From contig NZ_JABXYU010000001.1 of the NCBI RefSeq assembly GCF_013394795.1, positions 1 to 64,000 of the forward strand: a DNA stretch of 64,000 nucleotides, in the 5' to 3' direction. Positions 1-8,200 of this stretch are shown here, one piece after another. How positions within the stretch are numbered: position 1 is the stretch's first letter; the number at the start of each line of letters is the position of its first letter. The position numbers were made by a program, and so were the translations under genes. Source of the DNA: Leptotrichia sp. oral taxon 223 (lineage in GTDB: Bacteria; Fusobacteriota; Fusobacteriia; Fusobacteriales; Leptotrichiaceae). A model generated the notes under the pieces. It made no database searches, was not told the DNA's origin, and saw only the letters and a list, made by a program, of their open reading frames with translations.

Positions 1-14
1 TTATTTTAAAAATA

Positions 15-23
15 TGGTATAAT
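15..23 (+). promoter_or_regulatory. extended -10 promoter of integrase
   Basis: TGG followed by TATAAT lies 37 nt before the integrase start, with a purine-rich ribosome site (AAGGAG, 45-50) between. The -35 region is cut off by or weak at the window edge. Confidence 0.55.
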
Positions 24-59
24 TATATTAAAGATTATAGAGGTAAGGAGAACTTTAAA

Positions 60-1169
60 GTGCCAGTTTATTATAATGAAGATAGAAAGACTTGGTATGC
101 GATGTTTTATGCTAAGGATTATAAGGGTGTAAATAAGAAGTATAAGAAAACTGGGTTTAAGAAGAAAAAGGAAGCTCAGGAATACGAATATGAATTTAAG
201 AAAAAAGTTGCTAAATCTATGAATATGTCGTTTCGATCATTGTATGAGCTGTATTTTGAAGATTATAGTAAAAGACATAAACCTACTGCAATTAATACTG
301 TGAAAACTTTTTTTCGACTGCATATTTTACCGTTTTTTGATGAGATTGAAGTTGATAAAATTACTCCTTTTATGATTCGGGAATGGCAGAATGAGATGCT
401 GGAAAAGGAAAATGGGAACGGGAAATTGTTTAGCGAAAATTCTAAGGCTAATATTTATGCGGCTTTGAAAAGCATGTTTAATTGGGCTACGAAATATCAA
501 GGCTTAAATGAAAATCCATGTAAAAATATAGGGACTTTTGGGAGCAAGAAAAATCGTTCGGAAATGAAAATATGGTCTATTAATGATTTTGAAAAGTTTA
601 TTGAAGTTTTAGAACTAGAAAATAAAGAGAAAAATGATAAATATTCTGATTTTATTATTGTTTTTAAAATTTTGTTTTGGACTGGGCTTAGGATTGGTGA
701 AGTTTTGGCACTTTCGGAAAATGATATAAATTTGAATGAAAAATTTATTGATGTGAATAAGACTCTTTCACATATAAGTAAAAAGGACTATATCACTACT
801 CCGAAGACTTTTGGTTCAATAAGAAAAGTTTTGTTGCCAGAAACTCTTATTTCAGATTTACAATTATATTTTTCTAAAACTTTAAAAATTAATCGAAATA
901 AAAAAAATATAAAGAATAACAGAATTTTTAATTTAAAAAGTTCACAGCTTCGATATGTTCTAGAAAAATACGGTTTACAAGCAAATTTACCCAAAATACG
1001 CCTTCACGACTTTAGGCATTCTCATGCTTCATATTTGCTATTTATTCAAGCTGACATCACTGCTATCAGCAAACGGCTGGGACACGATAATTTGCAAACT
1101 ACGATAAATACATACTCTCATTTGTATAAGGATGCGAATACCCAGTTAATGGAAAAATTAAATAAATAA
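60..1169 (+). CDS. tyrosine-type site-specific recombinase (integrase)
   Basis: A DNA strand-exchange enzyme that inserts and excises mobile DNA. The lysine-rich N-terminus (about 1-50) resembles the arm-binding domain of Tn916/phage integrases, about 55-160 is the SAM-like core-binding domain, and about 175-365 is the catalytic domain. Visible catalytic residues are Arg in TGLRIGEVLAL, the HxxR pair in LHDFRHSHASYLL, the second His in LGHDNLQTT and the nucleophile Tyr in TYSHL. The length of 369 is normal and the domain looks intact. The start is GTG, chosen for AAGGAG 9 nt upstream. It points away from the left edge, so its element probably lies to the left. No tRNA target is visible downstream. 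Confidence 0.93.
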   Translation: MPVYYNEDRKTWYAMFYAKDYKGVNKKYKKTGFKKKKEAQEYEYEFKKKVAKSMNMSFRSLYELYFEDYSKRHKPTAINTVKTFFRLHILPFFDEIEVDKITPFMIREWQNEMLEKENGNGKLFSENSKANIYAALKSMFNWATKYQGLNENPCKNIGTFGSKKNRSEMKIWSINDFEKFIEVLELENKEKNDKYSDFIIVFKILFWTGLRIGEVLALSENDINLNEKFIDVNKTLSHISKKDYITTPKTFGSIRKVLLPETLISDLQLYFSKTLKINRNKKNIKNNRIFNLKSSQLRYVLEKYGLQANLPKIRLHDFRHSHASYLLFIQADITAISKRLGHDNLQTTINTYSHLYKDANTQLMEKLNK

Positions 1170-1510
1170 TTTTATAAATTTGTTTTAAAAACAGAACTTT
1201 TATAGAACTTTATAAAAGTTTAAAATACAATCTATTATTGATTTTATAAGGTGTATTAATAAAAATTTGATTTATGTTTTACATAAATAGAAAATACAAA
1301 AAATCTAAATAAGCGATTTTAAGCAATAAAAAACCATCGACAATAGTAAATAATGGCTAAGTTGATTTTAGGCTCTTATACGCTTTCTATTACGATGATT
1401 TTTTTCTTATATTTTATTCAATTTCACAATAATTTTACTATAAAGTTATAAATTGCTATTTTTATTATTTAGTCAAAATTTTGTTAAATAGTAATTTTGA
1501 ATTTATATTT
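1170..1510. other. intergenic region between converging genes
   Basis: A 341-base AT-rich gap between the integrase and the minus-strand PBECR-like gene. It holds repeated GAACTTT/TATAAAA strings near 1195-1222 just past the integrase stop and the hairpin at 1326-1402. No gene with a ribosome site was found. If an attachment site exists here it is not recognisable. Confidence 0.5.
1326..1402. terminator. probable bidirectional terminator / structured hairpin
   Basis: The arms near 1331-1347 (ACCATCGACAATAG core) and 1388-1402 (CTATTACGATGAT core) pair imperfectly over about 13 bp. The inner loop can pair again through GGCTAA and TTAGGC. A-runs on the left and T-runs on the right give U-tracts in both directions, which suits converging genes. 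Confidence 0.5.
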
Positions 1511-1876
1511 TTATTTCTTATATCTGTAATGTATATTTTTTTCTTTCAAAAAGTTTGTATCTTTCGCCATGAAAGCTGTTAATACAAATCTTAAATTTTT
1601 TACATTTTTATGTTGGGAAATTACTACAAAATAATTTAATTTTCCAAGTTTTTTTTGATAAAAATGTTCTTTTCGAGATTTTGACTGCTTTGTCACAAAA
1701 TCTGGATTTTCTAGTACTTCTTTTATTATTTCTAGCGAGATTTCAGGATGTTTTGGCAAAATATGCTCTTCAAACTGATTTTTGCTCATTACTACTTTTT
1801 GATGCAGTTTGGCTTTAAATTCGTAGACTTCTATTCGTTTGCCTGTCTTTGTGTATCTAGTTTTTTCCTGTATCAT
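1511..1876 (-). CDS. PBECR-like small protein, possible nuclease or toxin
   Basis: A 121-residue protein that I do not recognise firmly. The spacing of FEEHILPKHPE, IKEVLENPDFV, a lysine-rich turn, FYQKK, then YFVVIS and LRFVLTAF resembles the compact fold of the phage Barnase/EndoU/ColicinE5/RelE-like (PBECR) group, which carries RNase-like domains in phage and toxin contexts. It begins 2 nt after the murJ stop. Its ribosome site (AGAGGTT) lies inside the murJ 3-prime end, so the two are probably co-transcribed and translationally coupled. No antitoxin is visible beside it. The family call rests on pattern resemblance only. Confidence 0.5.
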   Translation of the reverse strand: MIQEKTRYTKTGKRIEVYEFKAKLHQKVVMSKNQFEEHILPKHPEISLEIIKEVLENPDFVTKQSKSRKEHFYQKKLGKLNYFVVISQHKNVKNLRFVLTAFMAKDTNFLKEKNIHYRYKK

Positions 1877-1878
1877 AT

Positions 1879-3393
1879 TTAACCTCTGTTCAAAACTCTT
1901 TTTAGCATTTTTTCAATTAAATCTTTTCTGAAAATTGAAATTAAGATAAACCAGATAAGTAGGTAAATCACAGCAAATACTATTAAATTTATTGCGATGT
2001 CAAATCTTCCAAGCAAATTTAATTTTACCATTTTTGAAATATAAAAAGAAAATCCTGAAATTGCAAATGTAACAATAAGTATTACGAGATACTTGAAAGT
2101 CCGTAATTTTACGTATCTTTTTGCAAGCGAAGTATATAAAATTAAGAAATTTACCATTGCAGCAAATGATGTTGCGAATGTCAGTCCAACGTGCAGGTAC
2201 TGTCTATATAATAACTCGTCTAAAATAATATTGATACCAATTGCTGTAAATGAAGAAATTACAGGCAAAGTTCTATCTTTAAATACATAATGGCTTCTTG
2301 TTAAAAGATGTATTGTTGAGAAAAATAATAGCCCAATTGCGTAAAATTGTAATGTTTCGGATGTTATAACCACACTTCTTGTTGTAAAATGTCCTCTTTT
2401 GTAAATCAACGCTACAATTTCCTGTGCATAACCGAATAATATAACTGAAGATGGAACTATTAAAAATGCTAACATGTATAAACCTTGATGAACTACTCTT
2501 CGTACTGTTTTCATATTGTTTTTTATCACAGCTTTTGACAATGTAGGAAATATTACTACTGATAATGAAATGGCAAAAACTCCAATTGGTAACAAGTATA
2601 GACGGCTGGCATAATTTAAAGCACTAACAGTTCCTTTTGGTAACATTGTTGCATAACGGTTGTCTATAATTTCGTTTATTTGATAGCCAAAAATGCCAAT
2701 TAGTGTTGGAATCATTAATTTGAACATTTCTACTACATACTCGTCTTTTAAATTAAAAGTAAATTTGTATGTTCTTACTATCTGAAAAAATTGTGGTAAC
2801 ATCATAGTCAGTTGGAAAACACCAGATAGTAAATATGCAATTCCTAAGCCGTAAATACCCATTTTATTTTTCAAAAAAAGCGTTCCAATTATAATTGTCA
2901 AATTAAACACAATTCCCATTGAAGCTGCAACTGCAAACTTTTTATAATTATTCAATAATGACGATACTACTCCAGAAAGTGCAATAAACAAAAAATAAAA
3001 AGCAACTATTTTTAGAAGAATGTTGGCTGTTTCAAACCTTTCTGAATCTGTAAACTTTGTTGTTATTTTTAAAATTTGTCTTGAAAATATAATCATTAAA
3101 ATTGACATTGTCGATGTAAATGCAACTATTAAGTTTAATACTGAAAAAACAAATTCATCTGTTCTTTCTTTTCCTTGCTCTTCGATTCCACGATTATAAA
3201 TTGGAATGAAAACTGTACCAAGCGATCCTTCTCCAAATAATGTTGTAAAGAAGTTTGGAATTTTTGTGGCACTAAAATATGCGTCTGTCATTCCTGTTGC
3301 TCCAAATACACTTCCAATAATCATTTCACGGACAAGCCCTAGAATACGGCTTAGCATATTTATTATCATTACTATAAAACTAGATTTAAACAT
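1879..3393 (-). CDS. murJ: lipid II flippase MurJ (MviN)
   Basis: Flips lipid II across the inner membrane for peptidoglycan synthesis. At 504 residues with about 14 hydrophobic segments it matches the MATE-like MurJ family. The N-terminus has the typical SRILGLVREMIIGSVFG stretch and GMTDAYFSATKIPNF, followed by LFGEGSLGTVFIPIY. The start follows GAAAGG with normal spacing. It is the third gene of a minus-strand run ribF-scpA-murJ, 24 nt after scpA, and the PBECR-like gene follows it. Nothing looks broken. Confidence 0.95.
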   Translation of the reverse strand: MFKSSFIVMIINMLSRILGLVREMIIGSVFGATGMTDAYFSATKIPNFFTTLFGEGSLGTVFIPIYNRGIEEQGKERTDEFVFSVLNLIVAFTSTMSILMIIFSRQILKITTKFTDSERFETANILLKIVAFYFLFIALSGVVSSLLNNYKKFAVAASMGIVFNLTIIIGTLFLKNKMGIYGLGIAYLLSGVFQLTMMLPQFFQIVRTYKFTFNLKDEYVVEMFKLMIPTLIGIFGYQINEIIDNRYATMLPKGTVSALNYASRLYLLPIGVFAISLSVVIFPTLSKAVIKNNMKTVRRVVHQGLYMLAFLIVPSSVILFGYAQEIVALIYKRGHFTTRSVVITSETLQFYAIGLLFFSTIHLLTRSHYVFKDRTLPVISSFTAIGINIILDELLYRQYLHVGLTFATSFAAMVNFLILYTSLAKRYVKLRTFKYLVILIVTFAISGFSFYISKMVKLNLLGRFDIAINLIVFAVIYLLIWFILISIFRKDLIEKMLKRVLNRG

Positions 3394-3417
3394 TAATTAA
3401 TTTCCTTTCTTATTTTA

Positions 3418-4143
3418 TTATATTTCCTTATTCTTCATAGATTTAATAAAAAAATTGTTTTCTTCAACGATGATATCAATTTCCCCGTTCTTAAACATAT
3501 CTAAAATACAGAGAAACAAAGTTACTATTCTGGATTTGGAAAATTTGTTTTTTAGCAGATGATTAAATTCTACCTGTTTATTAGCTTGGATAATTTGAGA
3601 AACTTCGGTATGAGCATCTTCAGCCGAATAGTCATCTTCTTCCAAATTTATAATCATTTTTTCCTCAATTTTATTTTTATTATTTAATTTGGAAGCAATT
3701 AAATTTTTTAGACTTTTAAACAAATTATCTAGACTTAAACTGGAAATATCATATTCTGTTATTTCCACTCCGATACTTTCTGTTCCTGTTCTTGTGTGAG
3801 GAATATTGTATTCATTTTCATTTTTTGAAAATAATTCTGAAATCTCCTTGAACAACTGGTATTCTATTATTTTTTTCTCCAAATTTTCTATTTTCTCGAG
3901 TTTTTTATCCCTATTCAACACTGAATAGGCTTTAATTTCAATCAATTCTGTCGCCATTACCAGAAATTCAACTTTAATTTTTAGATTTAATTCTTTTTGT
4001 ACATGAATATAATTCAAATAATCGTCTATTATTTGTGAAATATTTATCGCATTTATATCCATTTTCTTTTTTTCGATTAGATGAATAAGCAAGTCAAGAG
4101 GTCCTTCAAAATTTTCAATTTTTATTTGTATTATATTTTCCAT
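3418..4143 (-). CDS. scpA: segregation and condensation protein A (ScpA kleisin)
   Basis: The kleisin subunit bridging SMC heads in the bacterial condensin complex. The N-terminal signature IKIENFEGPLDLLIHLIEKKKMDI followed by INISQIIDDYLNYI is diagnostic (shown here in parts). The middle is charged and variable and the C-terminal winged helix is about 190-241. Its length of 241 is normal. The start is 7 nt past the ribF stop with TAGGTAA as ribosome site. No scpB is seen in this window. Confidence 0.92.
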   Translation of the reverse strand: MENIIQIKIENFEGPLDLLIHLIEKKKMDINAINISQIIDDYLNYIHVQKELNLKIKVEFLVMATELIEIKAYSVLNRDKKLEKIENLEKKIIEYQLFKEISELFSKNENEYNIPHTRTGTESIGVEITEYDISSLSLDNLFKSLKNLIASKLNNKNKIEEKMIINLEEDDYSAEDAHTEVSQIIQANKQVEFNHLLKNKFSKSRIVTLFLCILDMFKNGEIDIIVEENNFFIKSMKNKEI

Positions 4144-4150
4144 ATTTTAC

Positions 4151-5152
4151 CTATTTTTCTTTTTGATATTTCTTGCGCCAGTATGATATTTTATTTTTCC
4201 AGTAATCTACATCCTTGCCTATCTGCTCTTTCAACTCATCCACTGATCCAAATTTTTTTTCGTGCCGAATATTTTCCAAAATTTCAATAAAAATAACTTT
4301 TCCATAAATATCTTTATTAAAGTCAAAAATATTAGTTTCAACACTCAATACACCTACATCAACTGTAGGATTTCGTCCAATATTCATAACTCCGTTATAA
4401 ACTTTTTCATCATCTTGAATACGGATTTTTACACCATAAACTCCAAATTTAGGATAAATTTTATTTTCAAACCGTAAATTTGCCGTAGGAAAACCAATTA
4501 CACGTCCAAGCTGCTTTCCGTAAACAACTTCTCCAAGAATGATAAAATTATGCCCAAGAAGTTTTCTAACTTTCTCAAAATTTCCTTCCTTGATGTAGCT
4601 CCTAACTCTTGTGCTGCTTATAATTTCTCCATTTTCATCCAAAATTGGTTCTTGTACATTTAATTTTATATTTTTTTCTCTTAACAATTTTTTAAGTGTT
4701 TCAGCACTCCCGGACTTCCCTTTTCCAAAAGTAAAATTAAAGCCGCAGTAAACTTCATTCGCATTTAAAATATCCACAAGGACTTTTTCTACAAACTCTT
4801 CAGGCGTATAATTCCTAACTTTCTCAAACTGCTCCAAATAGAGATAATCAATTCCATTTTCATTTAACAAATACGCCTTTTCTGAGCAAGTCGTTATTTT
4901 AGTCTGCTGATTTTTGGGATATTCACTAAAAGTATAAACTATTGTCTTCAATTTTTTTTCTTTAGCCTCTTTCACGGCTTTTTGTAAAATTATCTGATGT
5001 CCAATGTGAACGCCATCAAAATTTCCCAAAATAACAATATTTTTATTCTGTTTTATTTCTTTAAGATTTTTATCATAATCAGTAAATTCCAAATCATCAT
5101 TATATTCCACAATATCCTTTACTTCGGACAAATTTTCTGTAATAAATTTCAT
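4151..5152 (-). CDS. ribF: bifunctional riboflavin kinase / FAD synthetase RibF
   Basis: Converts riboflavin to FMN and then FAD. The nucleotidyltransferase half begins with GNFDGVHIGHQ (about 43-53) and continues to the STRVRSYI element; the flavokinase half carries GRVIGFPTANL and GVYGV. The total of 333 residues includes about 38 residues ahead of the first motif, longer than many RibF proteins; no better internal start with a ribosome site was found. It is first in the ribF-scpA-murJ run, 45 nt downstream of a good promoter. Confidence 0.93.
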   Translation of the reverse strand: MKFITENLSEVKDIVEYNDDLEFTDYDKNLKEIKQNKNIVILGNFDGVHIGHQIILQKAVKEAKEKKLKTIVYTFSEYPKNQQTKITTCSEKAYLLNENGIDYLYLEQFEKVRNYTPEEFVEKVLVDILNANEVYCGFNFTFGKGKSGSAETLKKLLREKNIKLNVQEPILDENGEIISSTRVRSYIKEGNFEKVRKLLGHNFIILGEVVYGKQLGRVIGFPTANLRFENKIYPKFGVYGVKIRIQDDEKVYNGVMNIGRNPTVDVGVLSVETNIFDFNKDIYGKVIFIEILENIRHEKKFGSVDELKEQIGKDVDYWKNKISYWRKKYQKEK

Positions 5153-5196
5153 TATTAAATCTCGTTCCTTTTTTATTTAATCAATTCACTTACTAG

Positions 5197-5225
5197 ATTT
5201 TATCACAATTTCAGTTTATACTCAA
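5197..5225 (-). promoter_or_regulatory. promoter of ribF-scpA-murJ
   Basis: On the minus strand TTGAGT (5220-5225) and TAAAAT (5197-5202) are separated by 17 bp, with TG one base upstream of the -10. It sits 45 nt before the ribF start. Confidence 0.6.
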
Positions 5226-5286
5226 CCCTTTTAATATCAAACGAATAAAATTAAATAATCTTAGAATAAAAAAAATGAAGAATAAT

Positions 5287-5330
5287 AAAAAATAGCCACA
5301 AACTCGTAAATTTATTTTGAGCCAGCGACT
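5287..5330 (-). terminator. terminator after bactofilin gene
   Basis: On the minus strand AGTCGC pairs with GTGGCT and the inner GGCTC with GAGTT, followed by a six-T run. It lies 30-70 nt past the bactofilin stop. Confidence 0.55.
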
Positions 5331-5359
5331 ATAATTTCTGTTTAATTTTTTCTAATTTT

Positions 5360-5857
5360 CTATTTTTTTTCTTTTGGCGCTTCTTCAGTAACTTTTTTTT
5401 CTTTTTTTTCTACTAATGATGAATTTGATGTATTTTTAGATTCTTCTTTTATAAGAGCAATTTTCATTTTCTTTCTTCCTTCAAATACACCGCCTTCCTG
5501 AATTACAAATAAAGCCGAAGTTATTGTAGCATAGGCCTTTCCAGTGCTTCCTATTTCAACTTTAGTAGCTGCAATTTCTCCTGATACTTCTCCGTCTACA
5601 ATTACATTTTCAGCTGTAACATTTCCTTTTACTATTCCTGTTTTTCCAATATGAACAAGTTTGTTCCCTTTAATATCTCCATTTAGGACACCGTCCATCT
5701 TGAATAGAGAGTTTGATTCGATAGTTCCTGTTATTGTTGTTTCCATTGAAATTGTGCTGACACCATGTACATTTTCTTCATTGTTTGCAGAAAATTGGCT
5801 ACTAAGAGTCGCTGTTTCTTTTTTTTCTTTTACTTTATTACTAGAAAATATTGCCAT
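5360..5857 (-). CDS. bactofilin family cytoskeletal protein
   Basis: Bactofilins self-assemble into filaments that position envelope machinery. Residues about 38-130 show the regular beta-helix pattern of the family, with GTIESNSLFKMDGVLNGDI, then GKTGIVKGNV, VIVDGEVSGEI and VEIGSTGKAYATI. The disordered N-terminal 35 residues and the lysine/glutamate tail are typical. It has 165 residues and a clear AAGGAG ribosome site. It appears monocistronic with its own terminator. Confidence 0.9.
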   Translation of the reverse strand: MAIFSSNKVKEKKETATLSSQFSANNEENVHGVSTISMETTITGTIESNSLFKMDGVLNGDIKGNKLVHIGKTGIVKGNVTAENVIVDGEVSGEIAATKVEIGSTGKAYATITSALFVIQEGGVFEGRKKMKIALIKEESKNTSNSSLVEKKEKKVTEEAPKEKK

Positions 5858-5969
5858 TTTTACTCCTTTCTTGAAATTAAATTAATTTTTATTGTGAAAT
5901 TACTCATAATGTTATTGTACTACATTTTCTTTATTTTTTCAAATGTTTTTTTAATATTTTGATGTTAAC

Positions 5970-7481
5970 TTAAAAAATTTTATTCATATACTTAGAAATA
6001 TTATCAATTACATCTGTTGCATTAACAATATACTGGCTTTTCACCAATTCATCTGCAATTTTACCATGCAAATATGCCCCAATAGCGGCAGACTGCAGCA
6101 AACTATACTTCTGTCCAGCAAGTGAACATATTATTCCTGTTAGACAGTCTCCCATTCCACCATTTGCCATATGTGAATTTCCTGTACTGTTTACAAAAAG
6201 TCTTTCTCCATCCGTAATAATTGTATTTTTACCTTTTAACAAAAGAGTTGCTCCATATTTTTTTGCAAAGTTCTTTGTTATTTCAAATTTATTTTTATTA
6301 ATTTCTTCTGGGGAAAATCCTGTCAGTCGTGAAAATTCAACCAAATGTGGCGTCAAAATGCTTCTATTTCTTATTTTTTCAAAAAGTTCCCTGTTTTCTG
6401 CAAGCAAATTTAACGCATCTGCATCTAATATCAGTTTTATTGTATTCCCTTTATTGTTTTTCTCAATGCTGATCAATTTTTTAAAAATTGTAAGTACTTC
6501 CTGACTTTTCCCAATTCCTGGTCCAATTGCAATTACATCGCAGTTTAAAATTTCATTTTTTAATTTTTCGAGATTTCCATTTATATTGTCAAAATTAATT
6601 GGAAAACTCATAGCTTCTGGTACAAATATATTTAATGAAAAGTTATTTTTATCAGTAATCACAGTTGTAAGTCCTGCTCCACTTCTCACACACGATTTTG
6701 CCACAATATTCCCTGCACCATAAAATCCACTGCTTCCAGCAAAAATCAATGCTTTTCCAAAATCTCCCTTATGGGAATCTTCGTTTCTTTTTATATGAAA
6801 ACTCTTTACCATTTCAGGTGTCAAATAATATTCATCAACTAAATGATTGATATTATTTTCATTCAATCCAATGTTTTCAATAATGACTTTTCCTAAACAG
6901 CTTTTTATTTTTGGATTTAAAAATCCTTTTTTGTATGTAACAAACGAAATTGTAATATTGGCTTTAACTGAAATCCCCATAATTTCTCCAGTATCTCCAT
7001 TAATTCCAGATGGAATGTCAATTGAATAAATAGCCTTGCTGTTTCCTGCTACGTTGATTTTTTCGATAATTTCCCGATAAATTCCTTTTATTTCTGAATT
7101 TAGTCCTGTTCCAAAAATACCTTCAATTACAATATCACATTCTAAAAGCAACTTATCCAGTTCCTTTATTTTATAAAATATTTCAATTCCCATATTTTTA
7201 CAAATTTCATAATTTACAAGGCAGTCATGACTCATATTTTCATTGCTTATGCAAAAAATTTTAACATTTTTATTTTTTGAAAATAATTGCCGTGCAATCG
7301 CATAGCCATCACCACCGTTATTCCCTTTGCCACAAATGATAAGAAAGTTATTTTCATTTTCATCAATATGTTTTACAAAAGAAATAGCAGCATTTTCCAT
7401 AAGCACGATGCCTGGTATTTTTAATTCATTTATCGCGAAACTGTCAATTTTTCTTGTAGTTTCATTTCCACCCAATAACAT
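5970..7481 (-). CDS. nnr: bifunctional NAD(P)HX epimerase / ADP-dependent dehydratase
   Basis: Repairs hydrated NADH and NADPH. The N-terminal half (about 1-215) is the YjeF epimerase domain with GKGNNGGDGYAIARQL and DIPSGINGDTG. The C-terminal half (about 225-500) is the ribokinase-like dehydratase with AGSSGFYGAGN, GPGIGKS, DADALN, LTPHLVEFSRL and the nucleotide-binding NGGMGDCLTGII loop. At 503 residues it is the usual fused form. The start follows AGAGGCGAT. The M15 peptidase gene ends 27 nt upstream. Confidence 0.94.
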   Translation of the reverse strand: MLLGGNETTRKIDSFAINELKIPGIVLMENAAISFVKHIDENENNFLIICGKGNNGGDGYAIARQLFSKNKNVKIFCISNENMSHDCLVNYEICKNMGIEIFYKIKELDKLLLECDIVIEGIFGTGLNSEIKGIYREIIEKINVAGNSKAIYSIDIPSGINGDTGEIMGISVKANITISFVTYKKGFLNPKIKSCLGKVIIENIGLNENNINHLVDEYYLTPEMVKSFHIKRNEDSHKGDFGKALIFAGSSGFYGAGNIVAKSCVRSGAGLTTVITDKNNFSLNIFVPEAMSFPINFDNINGNLEKLKNEILNCDVIAIGPGIGKSQEVLTIFKKLISIEKNNKGNTIKLILDADALNLLAENRELFEKIRNRSILTPHLVEFSRLTGFSPEEINKNKFEITKNFAKKYGATLLLKGKNTIITDGERLFVNSTGNSHMANGGMGDCLTGIICSLAGQKYSLLQSAAIGAYLHGKIADELVKSQYIVNATDVIDNISKYMNKIF

Positions 7482-7508
7482 TTTTATCGCCTCTTTTATT
7501 TTTTTCTT

Positions 7509-8141
7509 TTACATTTCATCAAAGCCAAAGTGCATATAGTCTCGTGTTCTAAAGTTTGCTCCCCAAATCCATCCTCTTTTTGTAAAAGCTCGTACTACAT
7601 CGCCATCAGGTTTTATAGAATACGGATTGCTATTTGGCTCCCAGCTTTTTCCAACAATAGCTTTTCCATTACTGTTCACCTGTGGATTTTCTTCAGGATT
7701 TAAATCTATTGCTCGCCCTGTACTGTGTAAACTTTTTAAGCTCCCACGCCAAGAATATCCAATTAACCTTTTTATTGGAAATTTTTCCTTTCCTTTATGT
7801 ATCTCGTGAAAAATCTCCTTTACCTCATCAGCCAGAACATCCAAAACTTGAAATCTCTCTCTATCAGAAATCTTTTTCCCATCCTTCAACCGCCAGACAG
7901 GCACTTCTACCCAGACTAACCTTTCTTCAGCTTCTGCTCTTGTTGAAACATCTCTTATTCTATCCTTAACCCTTTGTTTCAATTCAGAATCTGGATCAGG
8001 ATTCTCAACCTTTCGCTTAGATCTAAAAGAATATAGATTTTCATAAATATTATTTGCTGTACTTAAAGTTGCTGCTGAAAGTATTAATGCAGTTAGTAAT
8101 GTAAACTGTTTTATTCTTTTTTTTAAATTTATTTTATTCAT
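7509..8141 (-). CDS. secreted M15 family D-alanyl-D-alanine carboxypeptidase
   Basis: A zinc peptidase that would trim peptidoglycan stem peptides in the periplasm. The first 28 residues form a basic start and hydrophobic segment ending near a signal cleavage site. The metal-binding motif is SLHSTGRAIDLNP, and the C-terminal RDYMHFGF supplies the last His. About 210 residues from the preferred ATG at 8141; an in-frame ATG four codons upstream sits too close to the GGA ribosome site. The substrate is inferred from the family. Confidence 0.82.
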   Translation of the reverse strand: MNKINLKKRIKQFTLLTALILSAATLSTANNIYENLYSFRSKRKVENPDPDSELKQRVKDRIRDVSTRAEAEERLVWVEVPVWRLKDGKKISDRERFQVLDVLADEVKEIFHEIHKGKEKFPIKRLIGYSWRGSLKSLHSTGRAIDLNPEENPQVNSNGKAIVGKSWEPNSNPYSIKPDGDVVRAFTKRGWIWGANFRTRDYMHFGFDEM

Positions 8142-8200
8142 TATAATTACCATTCCTTTATTTTTAATTCAATTATGCTCCCATAATTTTAAAGTATTTT

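Noticed and set aside
1170-1510. tRNA gene as integration target beside the integrase
   Set aside because: No cloverleaf or GGTTCGA-type T-loop found.
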